From an uncultured Granulosicoccus sp. (lineage in GTDB: Bacteria > Pseudomonadota > Gammaproteobacteria > Granulosicoccales > Granulosicoccaceae): a stretch of DNA of 64,000 nucleotides. The notes below the pieces were generated by a model that made no database searches, had not been told where the DNA came from, and saw only the letters and a list, made by a program, of their open reading frames with translations. This document shows positions 1-7,770 of this stretch, piece after piece; the stretch's first letter is position 1; each line of letters opens with the position of its first letter. The stretch spans positions 425,289-489,288 of the forward strand of contig CANMQI010000004.1 of NCBI GenBank assembly GCA_947499955.1. The letters are read 5' to 3'. A program made the translations under genes and the position numbers.

Positions 1-92
1 ATGGCCGCCTTGGTATCGTCAGGGACCTTGCGCAGCGCCCAGGAGTACAGATCGGCCGTTGCCTGGCGAATCATTTCATCGGTGATTGACAT
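1..92 (-). CDS. N-terminus of a class I fumarase/tartrate dehydratase-like protein (partial)
   Basis: Only the first 30 codons lie in the window; the gene runs off the left edge on the reverse strand. The visible peptide begins MSITDEMIRQATADLYSWAL and continues with a KVPDD segment. This amphipathic start followed by a 'K-x-P-D-D' turn resembles the N-terminus of the alpha part of iron-sulphur hydro-lyases of the class I fumarase/L-tartrate dehydratase group, but the stretch is too short to be sure. A degenerate copy of the AAGCTA-N6-TAGCTT repeat lies about 25 bp upstream of the start, so the gene may belong to the same regulon as the acyl-CoA genes that follow. Confidence 0.4.
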   Translation of the reverse strand, partial: MSITDEMIRQATADLYSWALRKVPDDTKAA

Positions 93-116
93 GTATTACC
101 CGGCTAAAAATCCTAT

Positions 117-134
117 AAGCTAACTTTATACTTT
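117..134. promoter_or_regulatory. Candidate operator, degenerate copy of AAGCTA-N6-TAGCTT
   Basis: Reads AAGCTA, six bases, then TACTTT in an A/T-rich stretch just upstream of the reverse-strand gene leaving the left edge. The left arm is identical to the sites at 3535 and 10855; the right arm matches four of six positions. It is the weakest of the four copies and could be chance in AT-rich promoter DNA. Confidence 0.4.
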
Positions 135-210
135 ATTGCTACCGCTTGTCGAGTCTTCAATGCGTTTCTTTCGTAAGACGAGGCGCTTTTCAGTGCAGAT
201 ATCTTGACGC

Positions 211-984
211 TCAGCCTGGCTGCAAGGCCTCGTCCCATGCAGCTATCTGCGCAGCTACCTCAACGGGTCTTTCATCCGGTAATGCATGGCTGGCACCTTC
301 GACGGTACGAATGCTGACTCGATCCCCCAACTCGCGGATGAAATCGTCACGGTTGCCCGGTGCGCGAAACGGGTCCTGAAGCGCAATGAGGTCCAGCACC
401 GGTGCCGTACCACTGTGCCACCAGCTATCTCTGTCAGTGGCTGTTCGTGCTGCACGCTGCATGGCAATCACGTCCGCATGCCATCCATCCAGCCAGGGCT
501 CGGGATCATTGCCTGCGGCGAAGAAAGCCAGACGCAGCGCATCCAGACGCTGTTCTCGCGTGGCGTCTTCAGAGGCCAGGCAATCAATGGCCTCTGACAA
601 CTCGGCCGGCCATTTGCCTGACCCGGCAGCAATCAGTACGAGTCCGCGCACCAACTCGGGATAGCCTGCGGCGACGGTTCTGGCAAGCCAGCAACCGAAT
701 GCATGTCCGGCAATGATGACGCTGTCGGTTTCGGCTCGTATTGCTGCAACCGCATCGGCCGCCAGATCATGAAAGTCGATACCCGTCATGGGTCCTGCGC
801 TACCGGCGATGCCGCGCGGCTCGGGCAAGATGACCTTGAAGCCACGCGCCACCAGTGCATGACAGAGTTCCGTGAAATCCTTGCCACTGCGCCCTGTCGA
901 TGGCAGCAGGCAGATCGCTCGCCCCTCCCCCATCACGTGATACACGATGCTGGCCTCACCTGCCACGACACGTCTTGTTTGCAT
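211..984 (-). CDS. Alpha/beta hydrolase
   Basis: A 257-residue alpha/beta-hydrolase-fold protein. The usual landmarks are present: an oxyanion-loop segment (LLPSTGRSGKDF), a nucleophile-elbow region reading VIIAGHAFGCWLA, a late acidic residue (ALQDP) and a C-terminal catalytic His (GASHALPDE). The elbow is G-H-A-F-G, with Ala where the nucleophilic Ser normally sits. Either the nucleophile is lost or the protein works as a C-C hydrolase/lyase-like or non-catalytic member. The start at MQTRR was chosen over an ATG nine bases upstream because AGGATGGA lies at ribosome-binding distance. It is co-oriented with the acyl-CoA dehydrogenase genes, about 165 bp downstream of them, so it may hydrolyse an ester, lactone or thioester of the same pathway; the substrate is unknown. 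Confidence 0.8.
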   Translation of the reverse strand: MQTRRVVAGEASIVYHVMGEGRAICLLPSTGRSGKDFTELCHALVARGFKVILPEPRGIAGSAGPMTGIDFHDLAADAVAAIRAETDSVIIAGHAFGCWLARTVAAGYPELVRGLVLIAAGSGKWPAELSEAIDCLASEDATREQRLDALRLAFFAAGNDPEPWLDGWHADVIAMQRAARTATDRDSWWHSGTAPVLDLIALQDPFRAPGNRDDFIRELGDRVSIRTVEGASHALPDERPVEVAAQIAAWDEALQPG

Positions 985-1148
985 GATTTCCATCCTGATA
1001 CTGTTCTGCCGTTACGCCCGGAGCGTCTTGCAACGCCGGCCTGATTCAAGGAGAGCGGCCATGGAGCCCCTGAGTTGCTGGTACGAGTATTGACAGGCCG
1101 TTGTGCAGCGGTGCGCAGCAGCATCAACCCGGTTGAGTGGCGGAGGAA

Positions 1149-2348
1149 TCACGCGGGCAGATCCAGACTGTAACGGGCCAGCACATTGCGCATGATTTCG
1201 GTCGAGCCGCCAAAGATGGTCGTTGGCCGTGCAGCCAGATAGGTGCCTGCCGCGTCATGGCGTCTGTCTCCGTCGTCGTCCAGTCGCACTCCCGCCAGAC
1301 TGCCTGCCACCTGCATCAGTTCCTCTGAGATGCGCTGGTAGAGTTCGCTCTGAAATATCTTCAACACCCCCACATCCGGTCCGATGACCTCACCACGGCG
1401 AAGTCGGTCCATATAGGATTCGAACAGGTCATTCAGGTCGCCCAGGTCCATGGCCAATGCCGCGAATCTGTCGCCAAAGGCAGGATCATTCCAGAGGCCG
1501 TTCTTGCGTGCCAGTGCTTCCAGTCGCGCCAGTGCGCTGGCCGACAGCCGCGGGGCACCGATGAACACACGCTCATGACCCAGCAATGCCTTGGCCATGG
1601 TCCATCCCTGATTGACTTCGCCAACGATGTTGCCAAGCGGAATACGAACAGCATCGAAGAAGATCTCGCAGAACTCCGCGTGACCCTCCAGGTTCTCGAT
1701 GGGGCGAACCGTCACCCCTGGCGCATCCATGGGTGCCAGCAGGAAGCTGATACCAGCCTGCTTTTTCACCGTGGCGTCAGTTCTGGCCAGCACGAAAACC
1801 TGATTGGCATCCGCCCCGAGCGTCACCCAGGTCTTCTGGCCATCAATGACCCATTCGTCACCGTCACGTATGGCTGTCGTCCTGAGTGCGGCAAGGTCCG
1901 ATCCGGCACCGGGTTCGCTGTATCCCTGTGCCCAGATATCCTCGCCCTGCAGAATGCGTGGAAGATAATGGTCCTGCTGCTCGGAAGAGCCGTACTGCAT
2001 GAGCAAGGGGCCGAGCATGACGGTGCCTATGTCGTGAATCCGTGCACAACCGTAGCGCTCGAATTCCTCGATCAGGATCAGGTGCCTGGTTGCGTCCAGA
2101 CCCATGCCGCCGAGCGCCTGCGGCCAGGTCGGTGCGAGCCAGCCACAACGGGCCAGTCTTGCATACCAGGGCTTGACCTCCGGCCAGCGCAGGCGTCGTT
2201 GCGCGAACCGGGGAATATCGGGGTAATGACTGCTGACGAACTCTCGCACCAGTTCCCGGAAACCGACATCGGACATGGCATTGAAATCGGGATGCGGTGG
2301 GTGGTCTGCGAGAAAGGGAGGCGTCTCGATCGTGTCAGGTGTCTTCAT
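1149..2348 (-). CDS. Acyl-CoA dehydrogenase, large-subunit type
   Basis: A 399-residue flavin-dependent acyl-CoA dehydrogenase expected to introduce an alpha,beta double bond in a CoA thioester. Visible features are the FAD-binding middle domain (WAQGYSEPGAGSDLAAL and QKTWVTLGADANQ) and the C-terminal TIFGGSTEIMRNVLAR segment. This sequence style matches the larger partner of two-gene dehydrogenases such as the PimC/PimD and FadE-pair systems (pimeloyl-CoA and steroid side chains). Its start overlaps the stop of the next dehydrogenase gene by 4 bp (ATGA), so the two are almost certainly translationally coupled and form a heteromer. Length is normal for the family. Confidence 0.9.
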   Translation of the reverse strand: MKTPDTIETPPFLADHPPHPDFNAMSDVGFRELVREFVSSHYPDIPRFAQRRLRWPEVKPWYARLARCGWLAPTWPQALGGMGLDATRHLILIEEFERYGCARIHDIGTVMLGPLLMQYGSSEQQDHYLPRILQGEDIWAQGYSEPGAGSDLAALRTTAIRDGDEWVIDGQKTWVTLGADANQVFVLARTDATVKKQAGISFLLAPMDAPGVTVRPIENLEGHAEFCEIFFDAVRIPLGNIVGEVNQGWTMAKALLGHERVFIGAPRLSASALARLEALARKNGLWNDPAFGDRFAALAMDLGDLNDLFESYMDRLRRGEVIGPDVGVLKIFQSELYQRISEELMQVAGSLAGVRLDDDGDRRHDAAGTYLAARPTTIFGGSTEIMRNVLARYSLDLPA

Positions 2349-3508
2349 GAACAGGCTCCGATCAAGGTCGAGTGAGCGGGTTCGAGGCTATCGGTAGGGA
2401 CGTGGTCGCGTGCGGAGCTGTCGAGCAAGGAGTTGCCGATCGGGTTTTCCCGCAGAGTCAGGAACTGCTTGCGCAGCGCATGTTCCGGTGCAAACTGGCC
2501 GGCCTCGCTCATTGCCTTTCTGACGAACAGGCCGATATCTGCCTCATCGGTGCAACCGATGGCACCGTGCATCTGTACGACTTCACGCGCAACCTGGCGC
2601 GCAAGAGCGGCAGCCCGGGTTCGCGCTCGCAGCACGGCAAGACTGCAATGTGTGCCGTCCTGGCCAAGATCGATCTTCGCTGCCGCTGCATTGATGGCTG
2701 CGCGTGCCAGCTCCAATTGCACCTTGATGTCCGTTGCCCGATGCTGAAGTGCCTGGAAGCTGCCGATGGCCACATCGAATTGTCGGCGTATACGCAGGTA
2801 ATCCAGCGTGATCTCGAAGGCTCGTTCGGACACGCCCAGCAGATAGCCGCCATGCAGCACCATGGCGGTATCCAGGGCGCTTGCGATGTCGTGGCAGGGT
2901 CGTAGCTCGCACACTACCTCGTCGAAATCCAGTTGCGCCTGAAAGGTCCCGTCATGCATGGCCAGCGTTGTCATTGACAGACCTTTTGCGTCTCGCGGTA
3001 ACAGCGCCAGTCCTGCCGTCGTCGTCACTACGAACAGGTCGGCGCCGGTAGCTCCGCAAACGGCCGTTCTGGACCCACTCAATCTGCCGTTCGATACCGT
3101 GATGCCGGTATGTGGGTCGAGCCCGGCAGGGCTTGCCTGCCAGGCGGGTACCATCAACAGCTCTCCACTCAATGTGGCTTCCAGCTCGGCGTCAAATCCG
3201 GCGTTCTCTGCCAGCTGCATGGCCAGCCAGGCTGGCAGTACCGGTTCAGGCACCAGTCCCTGGCCAAGAACCTGTGCCAGAGCAACCGTTTCACGCACAC
3301 CGAGGCCAAGACCCCCGCTCTCTTCCTTCACCTGAATGCCGAGCCAGCCCATATCGACAACGGATGCCCAGACCTTGCGAGAGAAGCCCGGCTCGACCCA
3401 GCGCTGCGATCTCACTCGTGACAGATCGCCGTCCACCGGGACGATTGCGCCAGCACTCTCGGTCAGCATCCGAACGTTCTCGACCCACTCCTCGGGCTCG
3501 GTTGTCAT
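2345..3508 (-). CDS. Acyl-CoA dehydrogenase, small-subunit type
   Basis: A 387-residue acyl-CoA dehydrogenase-family protein, the diverged partner of the downstream dehydrogenase. It keeps the C-terminal helical bundle (VQMHGAIGCTDEADIG) but the N-terminal and middle FAD-contact regions are much less conserved, as usual for the second subunit of heteromeric FadE pairs. The ATG at MTTEPEE was chosen because GGAGC lies eight bases upstream; an in-frame TTG seven codons earlier has no ribosome-binding site. It is the first gene of the transcript, with a perfect inverted-repeat operator about 30 bp upstream of the start. Substrate is unknown, plausibly a branched or carboxylated acyl-CoA. Confidence 0.88.
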   Translation of the reverse strand: MTTEPEEWVENVRMLTESAGAIVPVDGDLSRVRSQRWVEPGFSRKVWASVVDMGWLGIQVKEESGGLGLGVRETVALAQVLGQGLVPEPVLPAWLAMQLAENAGFDAELEATLSGELLMVPAWQASPAGLDPHTGITVSNGRLSGSRTAVCGATGADLFVVTTTAGLALLPRDAKGLSMTTLAMHDGTFQAQLDFDEVVCELRPCHDIASALDTAMVLHGGYLLGVSERAFEITLDYLRIRRQFDVAIGSFQALQHRATDIKVQLELARAAINAAAAKIDLGQDGTHCSLAVLRARTRAAALARQVAREVVQMHGAIGCTDEADIGLFVRKAMSEAGQFAPEHALRKQFLTLRENPIGNSLLDSSARDHVPTDSLEPAHSTLIGACS

Positions 3509-3534
3509 CGTGTCTTGCTCCGGAATCAACCAAT

Positions 3535-3552
3535 AAGCTATATTGCTAGCTT
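3535..3552. promoter_or_regulatory. Inverted-repeat operator AAGCTA-N6-TAGCTT
   Basis: A perfect inverted repeat; the arms extend to eight bases each (ATAAGCTA and TAGCTTAT, 3533-3554) around a TATTGC centre. It sits directly upstream of the acyl-CoA dehydrogenase pair. The same arms and spacing recur at 10855-10872 before the TctC gene, with weaker copies at 4169 and 117. Spacing and symmetry fit a dimeric winged-helix repressor, for example MarR or GntR type; no such regulator gene lies nearby. Confidence 0.7.
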
Positions 3553-3665
3553 ATAGTAATACCGATTGAAGCTGGACGCAATGATCAAATACAGCAAGGT
3601 CAGTTGAACAACGAGACCGCTTGAGTTTCCTCTACATGCAGGGTCCAATCGGCGGTACGCGCGCG

Positions 3666-4124
3666 TCACGCAGAGCCGATAAGCAGAATGCCTTCGGCCA
3701 CCAGGGCCGTACTGCCGGCTTCTTCGATCTCGACGGTTGACGTCAGAAACACCTTCACTCCCTGGCGATGCGGCTGCACGTCTGCGACCGTCTGGACAAG
3801 GCGGATAGGTGTATCGACCGGAACCGGCGCTGTGAATCGGACTCGCTCATAACCGTAGCTCAATCCGGCACCACGGCGCTCGATGCGGAACAGATCGCGC
3901 TGCCAGGCAGGAATCAACGACAGAATATACAGACCGTGCGCGATGGTCCGTCCACCTGGGCGCTCGCGTCTGGCTCGTTCCTCATCGACATGGATCCAGT
4001 GATCATCGCCCGTCAGGGTGGCGTAGGCAGAGATCTGCGCCTGCGTGACCGTGCGCCATGCGGTCGGACCAAGACGCTTGCCAATGTGCTGTTCGAACTC
4101 CGTGGGTGTGTTCAGCAAGAGCAT
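3666..4124 (-). CDS. MaoC-like acyl-CoA dehydratase/hydratase
   Basis: A 152-residue single hot-dog-fold protein of the MaoC (R-specific enoyl-CoA hydratase) family, expected to hydrate an enoyl-CoA or dehydrate a 3-hydroxyacyl-CoA. The hydratase-2 signature is clear: GDDHWIHVDEERA at residues 39-51 with the catalytic Asp/His pair, followed by the TIAHGLYILSL helix. It would act right after the acyl-CoA dehydrogenase pair. It is transcribed away from the GST gene, and a weak copy of the shared operator lies in the divergent promoter, 45 bp upstream of this start. Confidence 0.88.
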   Translation of the reverse strand: MLLLNTPTEFEQHIGKRLGPTAWRTVTQAQISAYATLTGDDHWIHVDEERARRERPGGRTIAHGLYILSLIPAWQRDLFRIERRGAGLSYGYERVRFTAPVPVDTPIRLVQTVADVQPHRQGVKVFLTSTVEIEEAGSTALVAEGILLIGSA

Positions 4125-4168
4125 GCAATTCTCCTCATTCAGGCCAGGCCGTTTTCATAAACGCTAAA

Positions 4169-4186
4169 ATACTATATAAATAGCTT
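4169..4186. promoter_or_regulatory. Candidate operator in the divergent MaoC/GST promoter
   Basis: Reads ATACTA, six bases (TATAAA), then TAGCTT. The right arm is identical to the strong sites at 3535 and 10855 and the left arm matches four of six positions. It lies between two divergent genes and could control both. Confidence 0.5.
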
Positions 4187-4227
4187 TTATAGAATCGGAA
4201 TACCGCCCGAACAGATCTCATGGTTTC

Positions 4228-4902
4228 ATGAAATTACACTGGTCCCCTCGCTCGCCGTTCGTGCGCAAGGTCAATATCGTCCTGGAAGAGTGCGGACTGA
4301 CCGAGACGGTGGAGCGCGTACGCTCGGTTGCCGTGTTTGCCGCGGCACCGAATCCCGACATCCTGCAGGACAATCCGCTGGGCAAGATACCGGTGCTGAT
4401 CACGGACGACGGACTGAAGCTGTTCGATTCCAGAGTCATCTGCGACTATCTGATAACGCTGACCAGGCGGGACGATCTGCTGCCAGCCAGCCCCGCTTTG
4501 CGTATCAGGCATCTGCGCTGGCAGGCTCTGGGTGATGGTTTGACCGATATTCTGCTGCTCTGGCGCATCGAAAGAGCGCGCAAGGAACAGGCAGACCCCA
4601 TCATCCTTGCAGCGCTCGAAACCAAGACACGTGCTGCTCTGGCGACGCTGGACGAGGAAAGCGTCGAACTGGCGCAGACCCCGTTTGGCCTCGGCCATAT
4701 CGCCGTGGCCTGTGCGATCGGTCAACTGGATTTTCGCTACGCCGATTGTGGCTGGCGACGCGCGCTGCCGGATCTTGCGGCCTGGTACGGTGAAGTTGCA
4801 ACACGGCCGTCAATGGTATCGACCAGCATCATTGATGATGACAAGGCTTCCAGCGACACTATGGATAATATTCCTGCATTCATTTACGACACGAGCAAGT
4901 AG
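4228..4902 (+). CDS. Glutathione S-transferase family protein
   Basis: A 224-residue GST. The N-terminal thioredoxin-like half begins KLHWSPRSPFVRKVNIVLEE, where the S-x-S-P-F-V-R-K loop supplies the glutathione-activating residue, and the NPLGKIPVLITDDG segment contains the cis-Pro loop. The all-helical C-terminal half follows from about residue 85. The start falls in a MKLHW typical of the family. It is divergent from the MaoC-like gene and 66 bp before a FAD monooxygenase, so it may conjugate or isomerise (maleylacetoacetate-isomerase style) a reactive intermediate of the same pathway. The specific reaction cannot be read from sequence. Confidence 0.88.
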   Translation: MKLHWSPRSPFVRKVNIVLEECGLTETVERVRSVAVFAAAPNPDILQDNPLGKIPVLITDDGLKLFDSRVICDYLITLTRRDDLLPASPALRIRHLRWQALGDGLTDILLLWRIERARKEQADPIILAALETKTRAALATLDEESVELAQTPFGLGHIAVACAIGQLDFRYADCGWRRALPDLAAWYGEVATRPSMVSTSIIDDDKASSDTMDNIPAFIYDTSK

Positions 4903-4968
4903 GCTTCAGTCAATGCAATTCGTGTTCAAACGCGGTGCGAACCGTACGAAGCAAGTGGAGAGAGAATC

Positions 4969-6249
4969 ATGACTCAGGCTCAAGTGATGATTGCCGGCGG
5001 AGGTATTGGTGGGCTGACCCTGGCATTGACACTCGACCAGATCGGTGTGCCTTTCGTGCTGTTCGAATCCGTAGGTGTGCTGAAGCCACTGGGTGTCGGG
5101 ATCAATATCCAGCCCAACGCCATACGAGAGCTGTTGGAACTGGGCATCACTACCGAGGAACTTGATCGGGTCGGCTTGCCAACGCAGGAATGGGCACTGG
5201 TCGGTCAGTCAGGCAGCGAGATTCATGCTGAACCGCGTGGTTTGAAGGCCGGATACCGCTGGCCCCAGTACGGTGTTCACCGTGGGCAATTGCACATGAT
5301 GCTGTATGACAAGCTGCTTGCTCGTGCCGGCGCATCCCGGGTTCGCCTGGGCAGCCGGGTCACCGGCTACCGGAACAACCCGGACGGCACGGTGACGGCC
5401 ACTGTGGAACAGCAAGACGGGAACCTCAGCTATCACCATGGCACCTTGTTGATTGGTGCCGATGGTATTCATTCGGCCGTTCGCGCACAAATGCATCCGG
5501 AGCAGCCACCGATACATTGGGGCGGCGCCATGATGTGGCGAGGTACCACCCGAGCTCGTCCGCTTCGCACCGGCGCCTCCTTCATTGGACTGGGTACACA
5601 CAAGCAGCGCATGGTCATCTACCCGATCTCGGCACCGGATGAGGATGGCCTGGCGTCAATCAACTGGATTGCTGAAGTTACCTATGACAGTGCCGAGCAG
5701 TACCCGACCGGTTGGTTCCGGCCTGCACGCGTCGAGGATTTCATAGAACATTTCGAGGACTGGACCTACGACTGGCTCGACGTCAAGGAGCTCTTGAAGG
5801 GGGCCGAGCTTGTCTTCGAGAATCCGATGATAGACCGGGATCCGGTGCCCACCTGGCAGGACAGGAATGTGGCGTTGATGGGTGATGCAGCCCATGCCAT
5901 GTATCCGACGGGGTCAAATGGTGCCAGTCAGGCAATCATCGACGCCCGCGTTCTGGGGGCGAAAATGATAGCGCATGGCGTATCACCGGATGCCCTGTCC
6001 GCCTATGATGAACAGCTCTGTGGCCCGGTGTCGCAACTGATCCTGCGCAACCGCGGGGCCGGTCCCTTCGGTCTGCTCGATATCGTCAACGACCGTTGTG
6101 ACGGTATCTTCGATGATATCGATGCGGTTGTTTCACCCGAGGAACGGTCCGCATTCATGGCTGACTACAAGGCCATGGCCGGTTTTGCCATCGATGCCTT
6201 GAACAGCTCTCCCCCGACCATCGCAGCAGGTGCAACAGTGAGTATCTGA
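4969..6249 (+). CDS. FAD-dependent monooxygenase (flavin-dependent oxidoreductase)
   Basis: A 426-residue class A flavoprotein hydroxylase. The N-terminal dinucleotide fold GGGIGGLTLAL (residues 10-20) binds FAD. A DG-type motif (LLIGADGIHSAVRAQM, about 160-175) and the ribose-contact GDAAHAMYPTGSNGASQAI segment (about 303-320) complete the family pattern. It resembles the salicylate or 3-hydroxybenzoate hydroxylase and PhzS-like group, so a hydroxylation using NAD(P)H and O2 is expected. A GGAGAGAG ribosome-binding site precedes the start. It follows the GST gene on the same strand; the substrate is unknown. Confidence 0.88.
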   Translation: MTQAQVMIAGGGIGGLTLALTLDQIGVPFVLFESVGVLKPLGVGINIQPNAIRELLELGITTEELDRVGLPTQEWALVGQSGSEIHAEPRGLKAGYRWPQYGVHRGQLHMMLYDKLLARAGASRVRLGSRVTGYRNNPDGTVTATVEQQDGNLSYHHGTLLIGADGIHSAVRAQMHPEQPPIHWGGAMMWRGTTRARPLRTGASFIGLGTHKQRMVIYPISAPDEDGLASINWIAEVTYDSAEQYPTGWFRPARVEDFIEHFEDWTYDWLDVKELLKGAELVFENPMIDRDPVPTWQDRNVALMGDAAHAMYPTGSNGASQAIIDARVLGAKMIAHGVSPDALSAYDEQLCGPVSQLILRNRGAGPFGLLDIVNDRCDGIFDDIDAVVSPEERSAFMADYKAMAGFAIDALNSSPPTIAAGATVSI

Positions 6250-6360
6250 TTCACTACAGCAGCCTCATCTGCACCTGGCCCGACAGGGCTGGGCGCGGAT
6301 GAAAGTCACGGTTTGTGACAGAGGTGAATGCCCTGCGGCGAGCAAGGTACGAGCACAGGC

Positions 6361-7587
6361 TCAGCCGATGATGTTCCGTTGCCGCAAATCGGTGATGTCG
6401 TCGCTCGACATGCCCAGCAGCTCTTCCAGAACCGAATCCGTATCCGCGCCAAGTTCGGGTGGTGCCCGGTCATAGACATTGGGAGTATCGGAAAAGCGGA
6501 TCGGGTTGGCAATGACATCGATCTCGCCGACGGATGAATGATGCATGCGGCGACGCAGATTGCGTTGAATGAACTGCTCGTCTTCGAGCACATCGTCGAA
6601 TCCATTGATCGGGCCGGCGGCGATGCCGACCTCCTCCAGCTTGTGCTGCAGGACCACGGCATTCCATTGAGCAATCGGCGCAGCGAGTAGCGGCACCAGT
6701 GTGTCCCTGTTTCGTACCCGTTCGATATTGGTAGCGTAGCGCTCATCCTTGGCAAGTTCCGGGCAGCCAAGCAAATCGCAAAGGCGCAGGAACTGCGGAT
6801 CGTTACCGACCGCTATCATGATGGCCTTGTCTGCAGCATCGAATACTTGCCAGGGACAGGTGATCTGTGAGGCCGTGCCGTTCCTCACAGGCACGCGTCC
6901 ATTGGACAGGTAGTTCATTGCGACATGGGATGCGGCGTGGATCTGCGAGTCGAACAGTGCTATGTCGATATGCTGGCCTTTTCCGCTGGCAACCTCGCGA
7001 TGGTTCAGCGCTGCGAGTATCGCGATGACGGCATAGTAGCCGGCATTGATGTCCGAGATGGAATACCCGATGAGGTTCGGCCCTGCCCCGGGCTCACCAT
7101 CTGCGACACCGGTAATACTCATGACGCCGCTCATTGCCTGAAAGATCGGGTCATAGCCCGGCAGATGTGCTCGCGGCCCGGTTTGTCCGAACCCGGTAAT
7201 GGAGCAATAGACGAGTTTGGGGTTGATCCGGGACAGTGTGTCGTAATCCAGATTGAACCGGGCGAGATTACCGACCTTGAAGTTCTCGATCAGCACGTCG
7301 GCCTCGGCTACCAGAGCGGCAACGATTTCCTGTCCTTCAGGCTTGGATAAATCGACCGCCAATGATTTCTTGCCACGATTCATGGCAAGAAACGAGGAGG
7401 TCTGCGTTGTCTCCGAACCATCAGGCGCAAGGTGGGGTACTCCCATGCGACGCACATCGTCGCCCCCTCTGACGTGTTCAACCTTGATGACCTCTGCACC
7501 AAAATCGGCCAGCATCTGCCCCGCCCAGGGACCGGCAAAGACGCGACTCAAATCAAGAACTCTCAGGTGTGACATTGAACCCGACAC
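6361..7587 (-). CDS. CaiB/BaiF family III CoA-transferase
   Basis: A 408-residue family III CoA-transferase, which moves CoA between carboxylic acids through an aspartyl-CoA thioester. The N-terminal LRVLDLSRVFAGPWAGQMLA, the REDVLIENFKVG-like segment and the nucleophilic Asp near residue 179 (GYSISDINAG) are all visible. The start is a GTG, because AAGGAGA lies six bases upstream; a longer in-frame extension to 7746 lacks a ribosome-binding site and has poor composition. It is probably the activation step, making the CoA ester used by the dehydrogenases. It lies downstream of the TctCBA genes on the same strand. Confidence 0.9.
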   Translation of the reverse strand: MSGSMSHLRVLDLSRVFAGPWAGQMLADFGAEVIKVEHVRGGDDVRRMGVPHLAPDGSETTQTSSFLAMNRGKKSLAVDLSKPEGQEIVAALVAEADVLIENFKVGNLARFNLDYDTLSRINPKLVYCSITGFGQTGPRAHLPGYDPIFQAMSGVMSITGVADGEPGAGPNLIGYSISDINAGYYAVIAILAALNHREVASGKGQHIDIALFDSQIHAASHVAMNYLSNGRVPVRNGTASQITCPWQVFDAADKAIMIAVGNDPQFLRLCDLLGCPELAKDERYATNIERVRNRDTLVPLLAAPIAQWNAVVLQHKLEEVGIAAGPINGFDDVLEDEQFIQRNLRRRMHHSSVGEIDVIANPIRFSDTPNVYDRAPPELGADTDSVLEELLGMSSDDITDLRQRNIIG

Positions 7588-7614
7588 GGCTATCTCCTTT
7601 GGAAAGATAACGAC

Positions 7615-7636
7615 AAGTACAGCGGTAAGTACAGCG
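7615..7636. repeat. Two copies of AAGTACAGCG with a 12-bp period
   Basis: The ten bases AAGTACAGCG occur at 7615-7624 and 7627-7636, about 30-50 bp upstream of the GTG start of the CoA-transferase gene. Direct repeats near one helical turn apart in this position can be activator sites. They could also be a chance duplication. Confidence 0.35.
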
Positions 7637-7746
7637 ACAAACGTGACGATATCGAGCTCAGGGACTCGCGTCGCCTGATCATGAATGTGGATGGGATACC
7701 GCTGTTTTTCGCACAAAATACTGCAAGGCCGGCACTGGGAAGGCAT

Positions 7747-7764
7747 GGCAGTGCGCGCACTGCC
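7747..7764. terminator. 18-bp perfect palindrome after the TctA gene
   Basis: GGCAGTGC-GC-GCACTGCC is a perfect 18-bp palindrome six bases past the stop codon of the tctA-like gene. It would form a strong hairpin in the transcript and probably terminates it or stabilises its 3' end. There is no U-tract, so it is not a textbook Rho-independent terminator. Confidence 0.5.
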
Positions 7765-7770
7765 GGAACA

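Noticed and set aside
7588..7746. In-frame N-terminal extension of the CoA-transferase gene
   Set aside because: A GTG with AAGGAGA six bases upstream gives a normal family N-terminus. The extension has repeats and no conserved residues.
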